54,189 nucleotides of DNA from an uncultured Oscillospiraceae bacterium. GTDB taxonomy: Bacteria; Bacillota; Clostridia; Oscillospirales; Oscillospiraceae. Position numbers and translations under genes: made by a program. Shown here piece by piece: positions 7,852 to 16,268 of the stretch; positions within the stretch are counted from its first letter, which is position 1; each line of letters opens with the position of its first letter. The stretch is from NCBI GenBank assembly GCA_944387775.1, contig CALXGE010000003.1, positions 1-54,189 on the forward strand, written 5' to 3'. The notes beneath the pieces are model-generated. The model did no database searches. It was not told the origin of the DNA and saw only the letters and a program-made list of their open reading frames with translations.

Positions 7852-9153
7852 ATGACAAAAGAAAAGCTTTCCGTTTGCCTGTTGAACGATTCCTTTCCCC
7901 CCGTGATTGACGGCGTGGCCAACGCCGTGCTCAACTATGCCCGGATTATTCAAGAGGGGCTTGGCAGCACGGTAGTGGGTGTGCCCGACTACCCAGGGGT
8001 CACAGACTCATATTCCTTTCCCGTGGTGCGCTATCCCAGCTTCGATACCACCAAGCTGGTGGGATATCGGGCGGGGTATCCCTTCAGCCCCAGGGCTTTG
8101 GACGCCCTGGCGGAATTTGCCCCGGACATCATCCACTCTCACTGCCCGGTGATGTCCACCGTAATGGCCAGAGCTCTGCGGGAGCGGCTGGATATCCCGG
8201 TGGTATTCACCTATCATACCAAATTTGACATTGATATTCGGCGAGCCATCTCCGGTCATCTGCTTCAGCAGACGGCTATCCGGCTGCTGGTAGACAATAT
8301 TTCCGCCTGCGACGAGGTGTGGGTAGTGAGCAGGGGGGCAGGAGAAAATCTCCGGAGCCTTGGCTATGCAGGAGACTACATCGTAATGGAAAACGGTGTG
8401 GACTTTCCCCGGGGACCAGTTTCCCAGGAAAAATGCGAGGCCCTGCGCCAGGAGCTGGCCCTGCCGCCGGAGGTACCCGTGTATCTCTTTGTGGGCCGGA
8501 TGATGTGGTACAAAGGTATCCGCATCATTCTGGATGCACTGGCAGCTCTGCGTCGCTCCGGGCAGGATTTCCGGATGCTGCTGGTGGGAGATGGTATGGA
8601 GCGCCAGGAAATGGAACAATTGGTAAAGGAATTGCGTCTGGATGATGTGTGTATCTTCACTGGCGCAATTCGGGACCGGGAGAAACTGAGAACCTATTTT
8701 TCTCTCAGTGACCTCTTTTTGTTTCCCTCCACCTTTGATACCAACGGCATTGTCGTCCGGGAGGCTGCCGCCTGCGGCACTGCCAGTGTGCTGGTCCGGG
8801 ACTCCTGCGCGGCGGAGGACGTGACAGAAGATGGCAACGCGCTGCTCATCGAGGAGAACGCTGCCTCTCTGAAAGCCCTGCTGGAGCAGGTGGGTACGAA
8901 TCGCACGGCCCTGAGAGATCTGGGCCAGCGGGCTCTGGAGCAGCTGTACCTCTCATGGGAAGACAGTGTAACCCGGGCCTACGCCCGGTACGGTACCGTT
9001 CTGGATCATTACCGGCGTGGCCTCAGCGGCCGAAGCATAGAGTGGACCGACGAGCTCTACAATCTGCTGGACGATTTGCGGCGCAATATTGAGGCGGCGC
9101 GGAATTTTAAGGAAACCAGTCGCCGGAAGCTGCAGGAACGGCTGCGGCGATAG
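7852..9153 (+). CDS. Glycosyltransferase family 4 (group 1)
   Basis: A 433-residue GT-B glycosyltransferase. The N-terminal acceptor domain has LLNDSFPPVIDGVANAVLNYARII and HSHCPVMSTVMARAL, typical of GT4 enzymes of the diacylglycerol glucosyltransferase/mannosyltransferase type. The donor domain has VYLFVGRMMWYKGIRIILDAL, GDGMERQEMEQLVKEL and the E-x7-E region FDTNGIVVREAAACGT. The C-terminal 40 residues are strongly charged and may associate with the membrane surface. It probably makes a membrane glycolipid or other envelope glycan, which is inference. It precedes a WecG/TagA-type glycosyltransferase on the same strand. Confidence 0.88.
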   Translation: MTKEKLSVCLLNDSFPPVIDGVANAVLNYARIIQEGLGSTVVGVPDYPGVTDSYSFPVVRYPSFDTTKLVGYRAGYPFSPRALDALAEFAPDIIHSHCPVMSTVMARALRERLDIPVVFTYHTKFDIDIRRAISGHLLQQTAIRLLVDNISACDEVWVVSRGAGENLRSLGYAGDYIVMENGVDFPRGPVSQEKCEALRQELALPPEVPVYLFVGRMMWYKGIRIILDALAALRRSGQDFRMLLVGDGMERQEMEQLVKELRLDDVCIFTGAIRDREKLRTYFSLSDLFLFPSTFDTNGIVVREAAACGTASVLVRDSCAAEDVTEDGNALLIEENAASLKALLEQVGTNRTALRDLGQRALEQLYLSWEDSVTRAYARYGTVLDHYRRGLSGRSIEWTDELYNLLDDLRRNIEAARNFKETSRRKLQERLRR

Positions 9154-9173
9154 ACATATAGCGGCTTTCCGCA

Positions 9174-9202
9174 TGGACAAGCTTGGTAAACTGTGCTATA
9201 CT
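9174..9202 (+). promoter_or_regulatory. Promoter for the WecG-like gene and tmk
   Basis: TGGACA (9174-9179), 17 bases, TATACT (9197-9202). The start codon follows about 40 bases later. Confidence 0.65.
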
Positions 9203-9244
9203 GCATAGGATACTGGAGTGATAGCCGAAAAAGGAGAAATAGAC

Positions 9245-9967
9245 ATGAGAATCAATGTACTGGGCGTGGGCTTTGATAACGTAACCATGGAGCAGGCGGT
9301 AGCCGAGGGCGTGCGCCTGATGAACACGGACGGCGCCCATTACGTTGTAACGCCCAATCCGGAGATCGTGGAAACCTGCCGGGAGGACAGCGAGGCCATG
9401 GAGGCCGTGCAGAAGGCAGATTTGGTCATTGCCGACGGCATCGGTGTGGTCTACGGGGCAAAAATGCTCGGCACGCCCCTGAAAGGCAGAGTTCCGGGGG
9501 TGGAGTTCGCCCAGCATTTGATGGCCCGTATGGCGGAGAGCGGTAAGACGCTTTTCCTTCTGGGCGCCAAGCCCGGTATTGCAGAGTTGGCCGCCGAGAA
9601 GCTGCAGGCAGCCTATCCCGGCCTCATCATTGCTGGTACCCATGACGGCTATTTTAAAGATGACGCACCCGTGCTGGCGGAAATCCGGGAAAGCGGGGCC
9701 GATGTGGTCTTCGTGTGCCTGGGAGCGCCCAAGCAGGAAAAGTGGATGCTTCATAATGGCAGTGATACCGGTGCTCACCTGTTGGTGGGGCTGGGCGGCT
9801 GCTTGGATGTGTTCTCGGGAACCGTCCAGCGGGCGCCGGAGGCGTTCCAGAAGCTGGGCCTTGAGTGGTTTTATCGGCTGCTTAAAAATCCCAGCCGGAT
9901 CGGACGCATGATGCGCCTGCCCCTGTTTCTTGTCCATGTTGCCGGAGAGAAGAGGGATCAGAAATGA
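9245..9967 (+). CDS. WecG/TagA/CpsF family glycosyltransferase
   Basis: A 240-residue GT26 enzyme. Family members transfer N-acetylmannosamine(uronic acid) to an undecaprenyl-linked GlcNAc in teichoic-acid or polysaccharide linkage-unit synthesis at the inner face of the membrane. Recognised by the N-terminal INVLGVGFDNVTMEQAV, VVTPNPEIVETCRED, ADLVIADGIGVVYGAKML (with the conserved Asp) and FVCLGAPKQEKWM. ATG at 9245 has AAGGAG 9 bases upstream; the frame is open nine codons further with no signal. The stop overlaps the start of tmk (ATGA), indicating translational coupling. Confidence 0.9.
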   Translation: MRINVLGVGFDNVTMEQAVAEGVRLMNTDGAHYVVTPNPEIVETCREDSEAMEAVQKADLVIADGIGVVYGAKMLGTPLKGRVPGVEFAQHLMARMAESGKTLFLLGAKPGIAELAAEKLQAAYPGLIIAGTHDGYFKDDAPVLAEIRESGADVVFVCLGAPKQEKWMLHNGSDTGAHLLVGLGGCLDVFSGTVQRAPEAFQKLGLEWFYRLLKNPSRIGRMMRLPLFLVHVAGEKRDQK

Positions 9968-10635
9968 AGGGAAAACTGATTGTTTTTGAGGGTACCGACG
10001 GTTCCGGTAAGGCTACTCAGGCCCATATGATGGCCCAGCGGCTTAAGGCAGAGGGGGTATCCTTCCGGGAGATTGACTTTCCTCGCTACGGTAACCCGTT
10101 TGCCGAGCCTGCCCGGCTCTATCTGGCTGGTGTACTGGGAGATCGCCCCGGCGATGTGAATGCCTACGCCGCCTCTACGCTTTTTGCGGTGGACCGGTTT
10201 GCTTCCTACAAGGAGGACTGGGGTAAAGACTACGAAAACGGTGCGGTCATTCTGGCCAATCGGTATACCACCTCCAACGCCGTCCATCAAGCCTCCAAGC
10301 TGGGGCCGGAGGAGCGGGAGGAATATGTGACATGGCTCTTTGACCTGGAGTACCGGCGACTTGGTCTTCCCGAGCCGGATCTGGTGATTTATCTGGACAT
10401 GCCCACGGCTCTCTCCGAGAGTATGCTCCGACACCGGGAGGCAGCCACAGGTACCACGGCGGATATCCATGAGCGGGACGACGACTACCTTCGCCGGTGC
10501 CGTCTCTGCGCCCGGGAGATTGCGGAGAGCCAGGGATGGTGTTCCATTTCCTGTGCCGCAAAAGGTCGGGTGCGCACGGTGGAGGATATCCACCAGGAGG
10601 CCTGGGCCCTTGTAGAGAAATTGCTGTCCCACTAA
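9964..10635 (+). CDS. tmk: Divergent thymidylate (dTMP) kinase
   Basis: Thymidylate kinases convert dTMP to dTDP. The 223-residue protein has the overall family plan: P-loop FEGTDGSGKATQ (residues 8-19), DFPRYGNPF substrate loop, ILANRYTTSNAVHQASKL near residue 100, and a LID/adenine region late in the protein. Two signature positions differ: the P-loop ends in GKA instead of GK[ST], and the usual DR[YF] is NRY. The related reading is a nucleotide kinase of the same fold. It overlaps the WecG-like gene by four bases, so the two are translated together. The family call is firm, while exact substrate is less certain. Confidence 0.8.
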   Translation: MKGKLIVFEGTDGSGKATQAHMMAQRLKAEGVSFREIDFPRYGNPFAEPARLYLAGVLGDRPGDVNAYAASTLFAVDRFASYKEDWGKDYENGAVILANRYTTSNAVHQASKLGPEEREEYVTWLFDLEYRRLGLPEPDLVIYLDMPTALSESMLRHREAATGTTADIHERDDDYLRRCRLCAREIAESQGWCSISCAAKGRVRTVEDIHQEAWALVEKLLSH

Positions 10636-10664
10636 GATGCCTGTCCGATATTCGGACAAGAAAC

Positions 10665-10686
10665 ATGGGGCGCAAAAGCGCCCCAT
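10665..10686 (+). terminator. Hairpin after tmk
   Basis: ATGGGGCGC/GCGCCCCAT with an AAAA loop; a smaller hairpin (TGTCCGA/TCGGACA) lies at 10642-10658. Neither has a T tract, so termination strength is uncertain. Confidence 0.5.
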
Positions 10687-10751
10687 ACTCCGCTGGAAGA
10701 GAGATTGCGAGACACCGGCAGCGGCTTTTTAAGACGCAGCCGGCTCATACC

Positions 10752-10776
10752 CTGCGGAAGGGAAGCCCCTCCGCAG
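10752..10776 (-). terminator. Hairpin after the cysteine-rich gene
   Basis: CTGCGGAAGGG at 10752-10762 pairs with the C-rich arm ending CCGCAG at 10776, 12 bases past the minus-strand stop codon. T tract is absent. Confidence 0.5.
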
Positions 10777-10788
10777 AGTATGTAGGGC

Positions 10789-10998
10789 TCAGCAACAGCA
10801 GCAGTCGTTGTTGCTGCTCCCGCAGCAGGTGCAGGAGTTCCCACAGTTGCAGCCGCAGTTGTTGTTGCAGTTGCAATTGCAGGGATTGCAGGAATTGCTG
10901 CAAGAATTGCAGCAGCTGTTTCCGTTGCCGCCGCAGCACCCCAGCAGGATGATGATCAGGATGATCCACAGGCAGCTGTTATTCCCGTTGTTCCACAT
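10789..10998 (-). CDS. Cysteine/asparagine-rich mini-protein with membrane anchor
   Basis: A 69-residue protein with 20 cysteines and about 18 asparagines. Residues 9-20 (CLWIILIIILLG) form a short hydrophobic helix, and the remaining 48 residues are nearly all Cys, Asn, Ser and Gly in CC, CNC and CxxC patterns. Similar clostridial proteins are annotated as high-cysteine or chorion-like, some with links to spores, and none with a proven role. Candidate roles are a disulfide-cross-linked coat or cortex component or a metal-binding protein; both are inference. ATG at 10998 is preceded by GAGTGAGGTGAAC. It stands alone, opposite to tmk and mltG. Confidence 0.75.
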   Translation of the reverse strand: MWNNGNNSCLWIILIIILLGCCGGNGNSCCNSCSNSCNPCNCNCNNNCGCNCGNSCTCCGSSNNDCCCC

Positions 10999-11111
10999 GT
11001 TTTGTTCACCTCACTCCTTTGTCACTGGCATATCTTATGTGAGAAACGGGCAAAAGGCAGCTTGGCCGAAAAAAATATTTTAGTACCACAAAAAAGGAGG
11101 GGATTTCCCCC

Positions 11112-12383
11112 ATGAGCAACAGAGAGGACCGTTACCATACTACCAGCTGGGACGGGCAGCAGGTCCAGCGTCAGCAGGCATCCTTCGGTGGTTCAAGTCC
11201 CCGGAATCAGCAATCGTCCCGCCCTGCCTCCGGCAGTCAGCAGGCCAGTGGGAAAAAGAAGGCAAAAAAGCGCAAGGCAATGAATCCCATTCTGGGCATT
11301 CTTTTGTGGGTGGTGATCGTGGTTTCCTCTTCCGCCATTTTTGCGGGAGTAGGCTGGATGCTGGCCAACGATCTGTGTGCGTTCAATAAAACGCCCATTG
11401 AGACTTCGGTCGAAATCCCGGAAGAATGGTTCACAGAAACAGAGGTTACCCAGGACGACGGCACTACAAAGACGGTTTCCACCGTGGACATGTCTAAGGT
11501 GGCGGCGGAACTCAAGGAAGAGGGCCTTATCGAGTACCCCTGGTTCTTCCGGCTGTTTTCCGTCTTCTATAAGAGCTCAACAAAGATCAAGCCTGGCACC
11601 TATACACTGAACACGGACATGGACTACATGGCCCTGGTCCGGGAGATGCATACCACCGGCTCTGCGGAGACAGTGGATGTCACCATCCCCGAAGGATACT
11701 CTGTGCAGCAGATCATTGACCTGCTGGCAGAAAAGGGCGTAGGTACCGTGGAGGATCTGACAGAGACCGCCCAGGAGTATGTCTTTGATGATTACCCCTT
11801 CATTGATAATGAGAATCTGGGCAGCATCAGCCGGCTGGAGGGCTATCTCTATCCGGATACCTACAACTTCTATGTAGGCGGAGACGTCTCTTTGGCCTTC
11901 AAGTCCATGCTCAGCAACTTTAATACCAAGGTTTATGCGAACGAGGATCTCTCCGCTCTCTTTGAGAACTCTGACTATACCTTCCAGGAGATTATTACCA
12001 TTGCCTCCCTCATCGAGAAGGAGACCGATGGCACCGACCGTGAGAAGATCTCTTCCGTTATTTACAACCGTCTGGAAAACGCCGGCGAAACCGCCTATTA
12101 CCTCCAGATCGACGCTTCTCTGGTGTATGCCGCAGGCCGTGCCATTACCCAGGAAGATTACGAAACCCTGGACAGCCCCTATAACCTCTACCAGCATACC
12201 GGCCTGCCGCCCACGCCCATTGCCAACCCGGGTCTTGCCTCTATCAAGGCAGCCCTGCAGCCGGCAGATACCGATTATTATTACTATGTGCTCGGCGCAG
12301 ACGGCACACACGTGTTCAGCAGCACACTCAGCGAACATGAAAAGGCCAAGGCCGCAGCCGCCGCGGCAGGCACCACCAACTGA
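11112..12383 (+). CDS. mltG: Endolytic murein transglycosylase MltG
   Basis: MltG is a membrane-anchored lytic transglycosylase that cuts nascent peptidoglycan strands and sets their length. Residues 1-55 are a polar, low-complexity Q/S/K-rich cytoplasmic tail; residues 58-86 form the single transmembrane helix; a LysM-like region follows; and the YceG catalytic domain fills the C-terminal half. The catalytic Glu is in ASLIEKETDGTDREKISSVIYNRL (Glu302), and TGLPPTPIANPGLASIKAALQP is the conserved C-terminal family motif. A very strong GGAGGGGA site precedes the ATG. The U32 gene follows after 14 bases. Confidence 0.94.
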   Translation: MSNREDRYHTTSWDGQQVQRQQASFGGSSPRNQQSSRPASGSQQASGKKKAKKRKAMNPILGILLWVVIVVSSSAIFAGVGWMLANDLCAFNKTPIETSVEIPEEWFTETEVTQDDGTTKTVSTVDMSKVAAELKEEGLIEYPWFFRLFSVFYKSSTKIKPGTYTLNTDMDYMALVREMHTTGSAETVDVTIPEGYSVQQIIDLLAEKGVGTVEDLTETAQEYVFDDYPFIDNENLGSISRLEGYLYPDTYNFYVGGDVSLAFKSMLSNFNTKVYANEDLSALFENSDYTFQEIITIASLIEKETDGTDREKISSVIYNRLENAGETAYYLQIDASLVYAAGRAITQEDYETLDSPYNLYQHTGLPPTPIANPGLASIKAALQPADTDYYYYVLGADGTHVFSSTLSEHEKAKAAAAAAGTTN

Positions 12384-12397
12384 GAGGGTATGTGCGC

Positions 12398-13627
12398 ATG
12401 ATAGAGAGAAAGAAGCCTGAGCTGCTGGCCCCGGCGGGGGATATGGAGCGGCTGCGTATGGCAGTGCTCTACGGGGCTGACGCCGTGTACCTGGCGGGTA
12501 CCTCCTTCGGTATGCGCTCCTTTGCCGGGAATTTTTCCCCGGAAGAGCTGCCTCAGGCAGTGGCCTGGGCCCATGACCACGGTGTCCGGGTCCACGTCAC
12601 CGTGAACACCATGCCCCGGAATAACGAAGTCATCCACCTTCCAGCCTATCTGGAGCAGCTCCAGGAGGCCGGGGTGGACGCCCTGATTATGGCAGACATG
12701 GGAGCCTTTTCCCTTGCGGGAAAGTACGCCCCCAGCTGTGAGCGCCATGTAAGCACACAGGCCAGTGTGGCCAACTACGTCTGTGCCAACGCCTGGTACG
12801 ACCTGGGAGCTAAGCGGGTGATTCTGGCTCGGGAGTTGAGTCTTGGTGAGATTCGGGAGATCCGTGAAAAAGTTCCGGAGGATCTGGAACTGGAGGCATT
12901 CGTCCATGGCGCCATGTGCGTAAGCTACTCCGGGCGATGCTTGCTTTCCAACTACATGACCGGACGGGACAGCAACCGGGGCGCCTGCGCCCAACCCTGC
13001 CGCTATCAGTATTACCTGATGGAGGAGAAGCGGCCGGGCGAATACTTCCCGGTGTTTGAGGACGAGAAGGGCACCTATATCCTGAACTCCCGGGATATGT
13101 GCATGATCGACCATGTGGAAGAGCTGATGGACGCGGGCCTCAGCAGTCTGAAGATCGAGGGCCGGGCCAAGAGCGCCTATTACGCTGCCATTGTTACCGG
13201 CGCGTACCGCCATGTCATTGATGACGTGGCAGCGGGCCGAGCCGTTGATCCTGTATGGCGGGATGAGGTGGAGCATGTGAGCCACCGCCATTATTCCACT
13301 GGCTTTTACTTCGGCCAACCTGGCCAATATACAGAAAATGCCAGATATATTAGGGAATGGCAAGTTGTTGCCCTTGTCACTGATTGCACCCCTGATGGAA
13401 TGGCTACCTTGTCTCTCCGGAACAAATTTACCGCCGGAGATACCCTGGAGCTCGTAGGGCCGGACACAAAGCCCATGACTTTCACAGCTCCAGTGATGGA
13501 AGATGAAGCCGGAGAACCTCTTACGGAGCCGAAAAATCCCCAGATGGTGTTCCGCATGCGGCTGCCCAGGCAGGTGCCCGCTTGGACCATCCTGCGGGCT
13601 GCCCGGGACCTATCCGCCAAATCCTGA
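12398..13627 (+). CDS. Peptidase U32 family protein (tRNA hydroxylation TrhP-like)
   Basis: A 409-residue U32-family protein. Many members, including E. coli TrhP and B. subtilis YrrN/YrrO, act in 5-hydroxyuridine formation at tRNA position 34 rather than as collagenases. Features: ELLAPAGDMERLRMAVLYGADAVYLAG at the N-terminus, the U32 signature EAFVHGAMCVSYSGRCLLS near residue 168, four conserved cysteines including those in GACAQPCRY (probable Fe-S ligands), and LKIEGRAKSAYY. ATG at 12398 is 9 bases from GAGAGGG; GTG at 12392 is in frame but too close. In B. subtilis, mltG and U32 genes are also neighbours, which supports the family assignment. Confidence 0.9.
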   Translation: MIERKKPELLAPAGDMERLRMAVLYGADAVYLAGTSFGMRSFAGNFSPEELPQAVAWAHDHGVRVHVTVNTMPRNNEVIHLPAYLEQLQEAGVDALIMADMGAFSLAGKYAPSCERHVSTQASVANYVCANAWYDLGAKRVILARELSLGEIREIREKVPEDLELEAFVHGAMCVSYSGRCLLSNYMTGRDSNRGACAQPCRYQYYLMEEKRPGEYFPVFEDEKGTYILNSRDMCMIDHVEELMDAGLSSLKIEGRAKSAYYAAIVTGAYRHVIDDVAAGRAVDPVWRDEVEHVSHRHYSTGFYFGQPGQYTENARYIREWQVVALVTDCTPDGMATLSLRNKFTAGDTLELVGPDTKPMTFTAPVMEDEAGEPLTEPKNPQMVFRMRLPRQVPAWTILRAARDLSAKS

Positions 13628-13647
13628 CGCAACTGCACAGCAACCAA

Positions 13648-13680
13648 AGGCCGTCCGATGCTTCCCGCAACGGACGGCCT
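13648..13680 (+). terminator. Terminator after the U32 gene
   Basis: AGGCCGTCCG at 13648-13657 pairs perfectly with 13671-13680 across a 13-base loop. The trailing T tract is weak (GTTAAAG). Confidence 0.65.
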
Positions 13681-13709
13681 GTTAAAGTGTGACAAGGAGG
13701 AAAATGACC

Positions 13710-14162
13710 ATGCGTAGAAAGGACCGGCAGCGGGACGCGGCCTTTGCCTGGTCGGTATTTGATCGGGTGCCTTATGGTGTGCTGTCTCTTCGGGACGGCG
13801 AGGGCGGTTACGGTGTCCCCATCAGTCCCGCCAGAATTGGAGAGAAGGTATATTTTCACTGTGCTTTGGAGGGAAAAAAGCTCTCCTGTATCGCTCAGTG
13901 GCCGGAGGCAACGCTGACAGTGGCGGAAGCCGGTGCCGCAGACTACTTTTCAGTCTGTTTTGCTTCTGCAATTCTTAGGGGCAGGGTCACTGTTGTGGAA
14001 GATGGGGCAGAGAAGCGGGATGCGCTGCTGGCCATCATCCGCCGTTATTGCCCGGATCTCATGGCAGAGGCTGACTTCTATTTGCGGAACCATCTGGCAG
14101 CCACCTGTGTGTGCCGAATGGACGTAGTGGAGATCACAGGAAAGGAGCGACAGAAGGGATGA
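13710..14162 (+). CDS. Pyridoxamine 5'-phosphate oxidase-like flavoprotein
   Basis: A 150-residue protein of the FMN-binding split-barrel (PNPOx-like) family, close to the NimA/5-nitroimidazole-reductase-related group: the pattern is YGVLSLRDGEGGYGVPISPARIGEKVYFHCALEGKKLSCI, where the GYGVP and YFHCALEGKK segments form the FMN site. The second half has SAILRGRVTVVEDGAEKRDALLAIIRRYCP. The substrate is unknown. ATG at 13710 has AAGGAGG 9 bases upstream; ATG at 13704 would be only 3 bases from it. The stop overlaps the next start (ATGA), so the pair is coupled. Confidence 0.82.
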   Translation: MRRKDRQRDAAFAWSVFDRVPYGVLSLRDGEGGYGVPISPARIGEKVYFHCALEGKKLSCIAQWPEATLTVAEAGAADYFSVCFASAILRGRVTVVEDGAEKRDALLAIIRRYCPDLMAEADFYLRNHLAATCVCRMDVVEITGKERQKG

Positions 14163-15232
14163 AAACCATATTTCGCATCCTGCTGATACTCCTGGTACTG
14201 GTGCTGCTGGCGCTGGCTTGCTATGTGGGCTATGTATTTCTGACCTACTATCGAGTGGAGGACAATCTGCCTTTGGAGGTAGAGAAAACCTCCACCGAGA
14301 GTGATCCTGCTGATGTAGGGGAGACCTATCGGCTGGTATCTTACAACATCGGATTTGGTGCCTACAGTGACGATTACAGCTTTTTCATGGATGGCGGCAC
14401 GGAGAGTCGCGCCCGCTCCAAAGAGGCGGTCTATGAGAACGTGGGCGGCGCAATTGCCGCCGCTAAGGAGGCAGAGCCTGACTTCCTGTTTCTGCAGGAG
14501 GTGGACATCGACGGCACTCGCAGCTACCATGTAGACGAGTATGTCTATGCCTGTTCTCTGCTTCCGGAGCTGGGGCAGCGGGTATTTGCTCAGAACTACG
14601 ACAGCCCGTATCTGTTCTGGCCTCTCCTGGAGCCCCATGGCGCCAATCAGGCGGGACAGGCAACCTTCTCCCGCTATGACATTTCCTCCGCTTTGCGGCG
14701 GAGCCTTCCCATTGAGGATGGGTTCATGAAGCTGGTGGATCTGGACCGGTGCTACTCTGTCAGTCGTGTGCCCCTGGAAAATGGCAGGGAACTGGTGCTC
14801 TATAATTTCCATCTCTCCGCCTACACTTCCGATGGTACCATTGCGGAAGAACAGCTGAAGATGCTCTTTGCCGATATGAGCGCTGAATATGCCGCCGGAA
14901 ACTACGCGATCGCCGGTGGGGACTTCAACAAGGACATCCTGGGCAACTCCTCCGAGATCTTCGGCGTATCTGGTGAGGCCTACACCTGGGCCCAGCCCAT
15001 TCCGCCGGAGCTGGTACCGGAAGGACTGACCATTGTGGCTCCCTTCGATGAAGCCGATCCTGTTGCCTCCTGCCGCAACGCGGACCGGCCCTACGGCCCG
15101 GACAACTACCTTGTCACGGTGGACGGCTTCATTGTCTCCGGCAACGTCACAGTCGTGGATGCCCAGGTCATCGACACCGCTTTTCGCTGGAGTGACCACA
15201 ACCCGGTCTATATGGACTTTGTACTGAATTGA
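14159..15232 (+). CDS. Membrane-anchored endonuclease/exonuclease/phosphatase family protein
   Basis: A 357-residue protein with a hydrophobic N-terminal helix (residues 5-27) and an extracytoplasmic EEP domain. Catalytic signatures are RLVSYNIGFG, FLFLQEVDIDG with the metal-binding Glu, LYNFHLSAY, IAGGDFNKDI (the GDFN motif) and the C-terminal FRWSDHNPVYMDF with the SDH motif. EEP enzymes cut phosphodiesters or phosphate esters in nucleic acids, lipids or sugars; the substrate here is unknown, but the exterior location favours nucleic acid or lipid. The start overlaps the preceding stop codon. Confidence 0.87.
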   Translation: MKTIFRILLILLVLVLLALACYVGYVFLTYYRVEDNLPLEVEKTSTESDPADVGETYRLVSYNIGFGAYSDDYSFFMDGGTESRARSKEAVYENVGGAIAAAKEAEPDFLFLQEVDIDGTRSYHVDEYVYACSLLPELGQRVFAQNYDSPYLFWPLLEPHGANQAGQATFSRYDISSALRRSLPIEDGFMKLVDLDRCYSVSRVPLENGRELVLYNFHLSAYTSDGTIAEEQLKMLFADMSAEYAAGNYAIAGGDFNKDILGNSSEIFGVSGEAYTWAQPIPPELVPEGLTIVAPFDEADPVASCRNADRPYGPDNYLVTVDGFIVSGNVTVVDAQVIDTAFRWSDHNPVYMDFVLN

Positions 15233-15249
15233 TATCCGAACAAAACACA

Positions 15250-15299
15250 AAAATCACCCCTGGATTTTCTCAAGAGCAGAAAATTCAGGGGTGATTTTT
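15250..15299 (+). terminator. Strong terminator
   Basis: Long stem with arms around AATCACCCCTG (15252-15262) and CAGGGGTGATTTTT (15286-15299), extended by ATTTTCT/AGAAAAT, ending in a T tract. It closes the PNPOx-EEP operon. Confidence 0.9.
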
Positions 15300-15322
15300 C
15301 GTCCTGTTTCCCCCAACGGGAT

Positions 15323-15355
15323 ATGACGGATTTCTTGATAGGACAGGGCTATAAT
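15323..15355 (+). promoter_or_regulatory. Possible long-spacer promoter for spoIIGA-sigE
   Basis: TATAAT at 15350-15355 has ATGACG at 15323-15328, a 21-base spacer. The B. subtilis spoIIG promoter also has an abnormally long spacer and needs Spo0A. TGACGGA (15324-15330) is one base from the 0A-box core TGNCGAA, and GGACGAA is present on the minus strand near 15298-15304. Tentative. Confidence 0.35.
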
Positions 15356-15401
15356 GGAGGGCAGCCGCCGGCAATCCATAAAGAGGGAAGGGGAGAGGAC
15401 C

Positions 15402-16268
15402 GTGGTGTTGTATTCTGATCTCGCGTTTTTGCTCAATAGCCTCACAGATCTGCTGGCCCTCAGCGCCACAGCAAAGCTGGCGGGCCTGCCTCTCCGCTGG
15501 CGTCGGCTCCTGGGGGCAGCAGCTCTTGGCGGCGTATACGGTGTGCTGTGCTTGCTGCCGAATCTGGCTTTTGCCGGAGGGTTCCTTCCCCAGGCCGTGA
15601 CCGCCATGGCGCTGGTTTGGATCGCCTTCCGGAGAAAAGACACCTTTTTGCGGCAACTGCTGTTATTCTGGCTACTCAGCTGTGCCATGGGAGGCATCAT
15701 CATGGCTCTGACCCAATTTTTACAAAACGGTACAGGACGAGCAATACTGCAAAATCTAAACTGGAAAGTGTTTTTCCTTGCAGGAGGAACTTGCTATTTT
15801 TTGCTGTCAGTAATTTTCCGGGACGGGGCTCGACATGCCATTTCCCAAGAACTCTCTGCCTGCGTGATTGAGCGCGGTGGAAAAAGAATCCGACTCCGGG
15901 CCCTGCTGGACAGTGGGCACACCTTGACAGATCTAGCCACCGGCACGCCGGTGCTGATCGCAGAAGCAGCCTCGCTGGAGGGGTTGTGGGCTCCCGCAGA
16001 AGCGCAGATTCTAAAATCTCTAGGAGAGAAAGGTCCGGTATGGTGCCTTTCGCATCTGGAAGGCCTGGGTAACTTTCGGCTTTTGCCCTACCGTGCGGTG
16101 GGCGTAGACCAGGGGATGCTGCTGTGCTTCACGGCGGACAGCGTTACGGTAGGAAATCGAAATTACGGTCCCACGGCGGTGGCGCTATCGCCTGGAACGG
16201 TATCGTCAGAGGGCGGTTACGCCGCTCTATGGAGCGGAAATGAGGGGAGGACAAACCATGCTGCGTAA
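15402..16268 (+). CDS. spoIIGA: Sporulation sigma-E factor processing peptidase
   Basis: SpoIIGA is a membrane aspartic protease that removes the pro-sequence of sigma-E in the mother cell once SpoIIR signals from the forespore. The 288-residue protein has five N-terminal membrane helices, starting [20 protein letters not shown], and a C-terminal cytoplasmic protease domain with the catalytic motif [18 protein letters not shown] (Asp170). GTG at 15402 is chosen for its ribosome binding site AAGGGGAGAGG; GTG at 15405 is equally possible. The 3' end overlaps sigE by 11 bases, the same arrangement as in B. subtilis. Confidence 0.93.
   Translation: MVLYSDLAFLLNSLTDLLALSATAKLAGLPLRWRRLLGAAALGGVYGVLCLLPNLAFAGGFLPQAVTAMALVWIAFRRKDTFLRQLLLFWLLSCAMGGIIMALTQFLQNGTGRAILQNLNWKVFFLAGGTCYFLLSVIFRDGARHAISQELSACVIERGGKRIRLRALLDSGHTLTDLATGTPVLIAEAASLEGLWAPAEAQILKSLGEKGPVWCLSHLEGLGNFRLLPYRAVGVDQGMLLCFTADSVTVGNRNYGPTAVALSPGTVSSEGGYAALWSGNEGRTNHAA

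Noticed and set aside
14078-15250. A 390-codon minus-strand frame
   Set aside because: It is antisense to the membrane-anchored EEP gene, whose catalytic motifs are clear.
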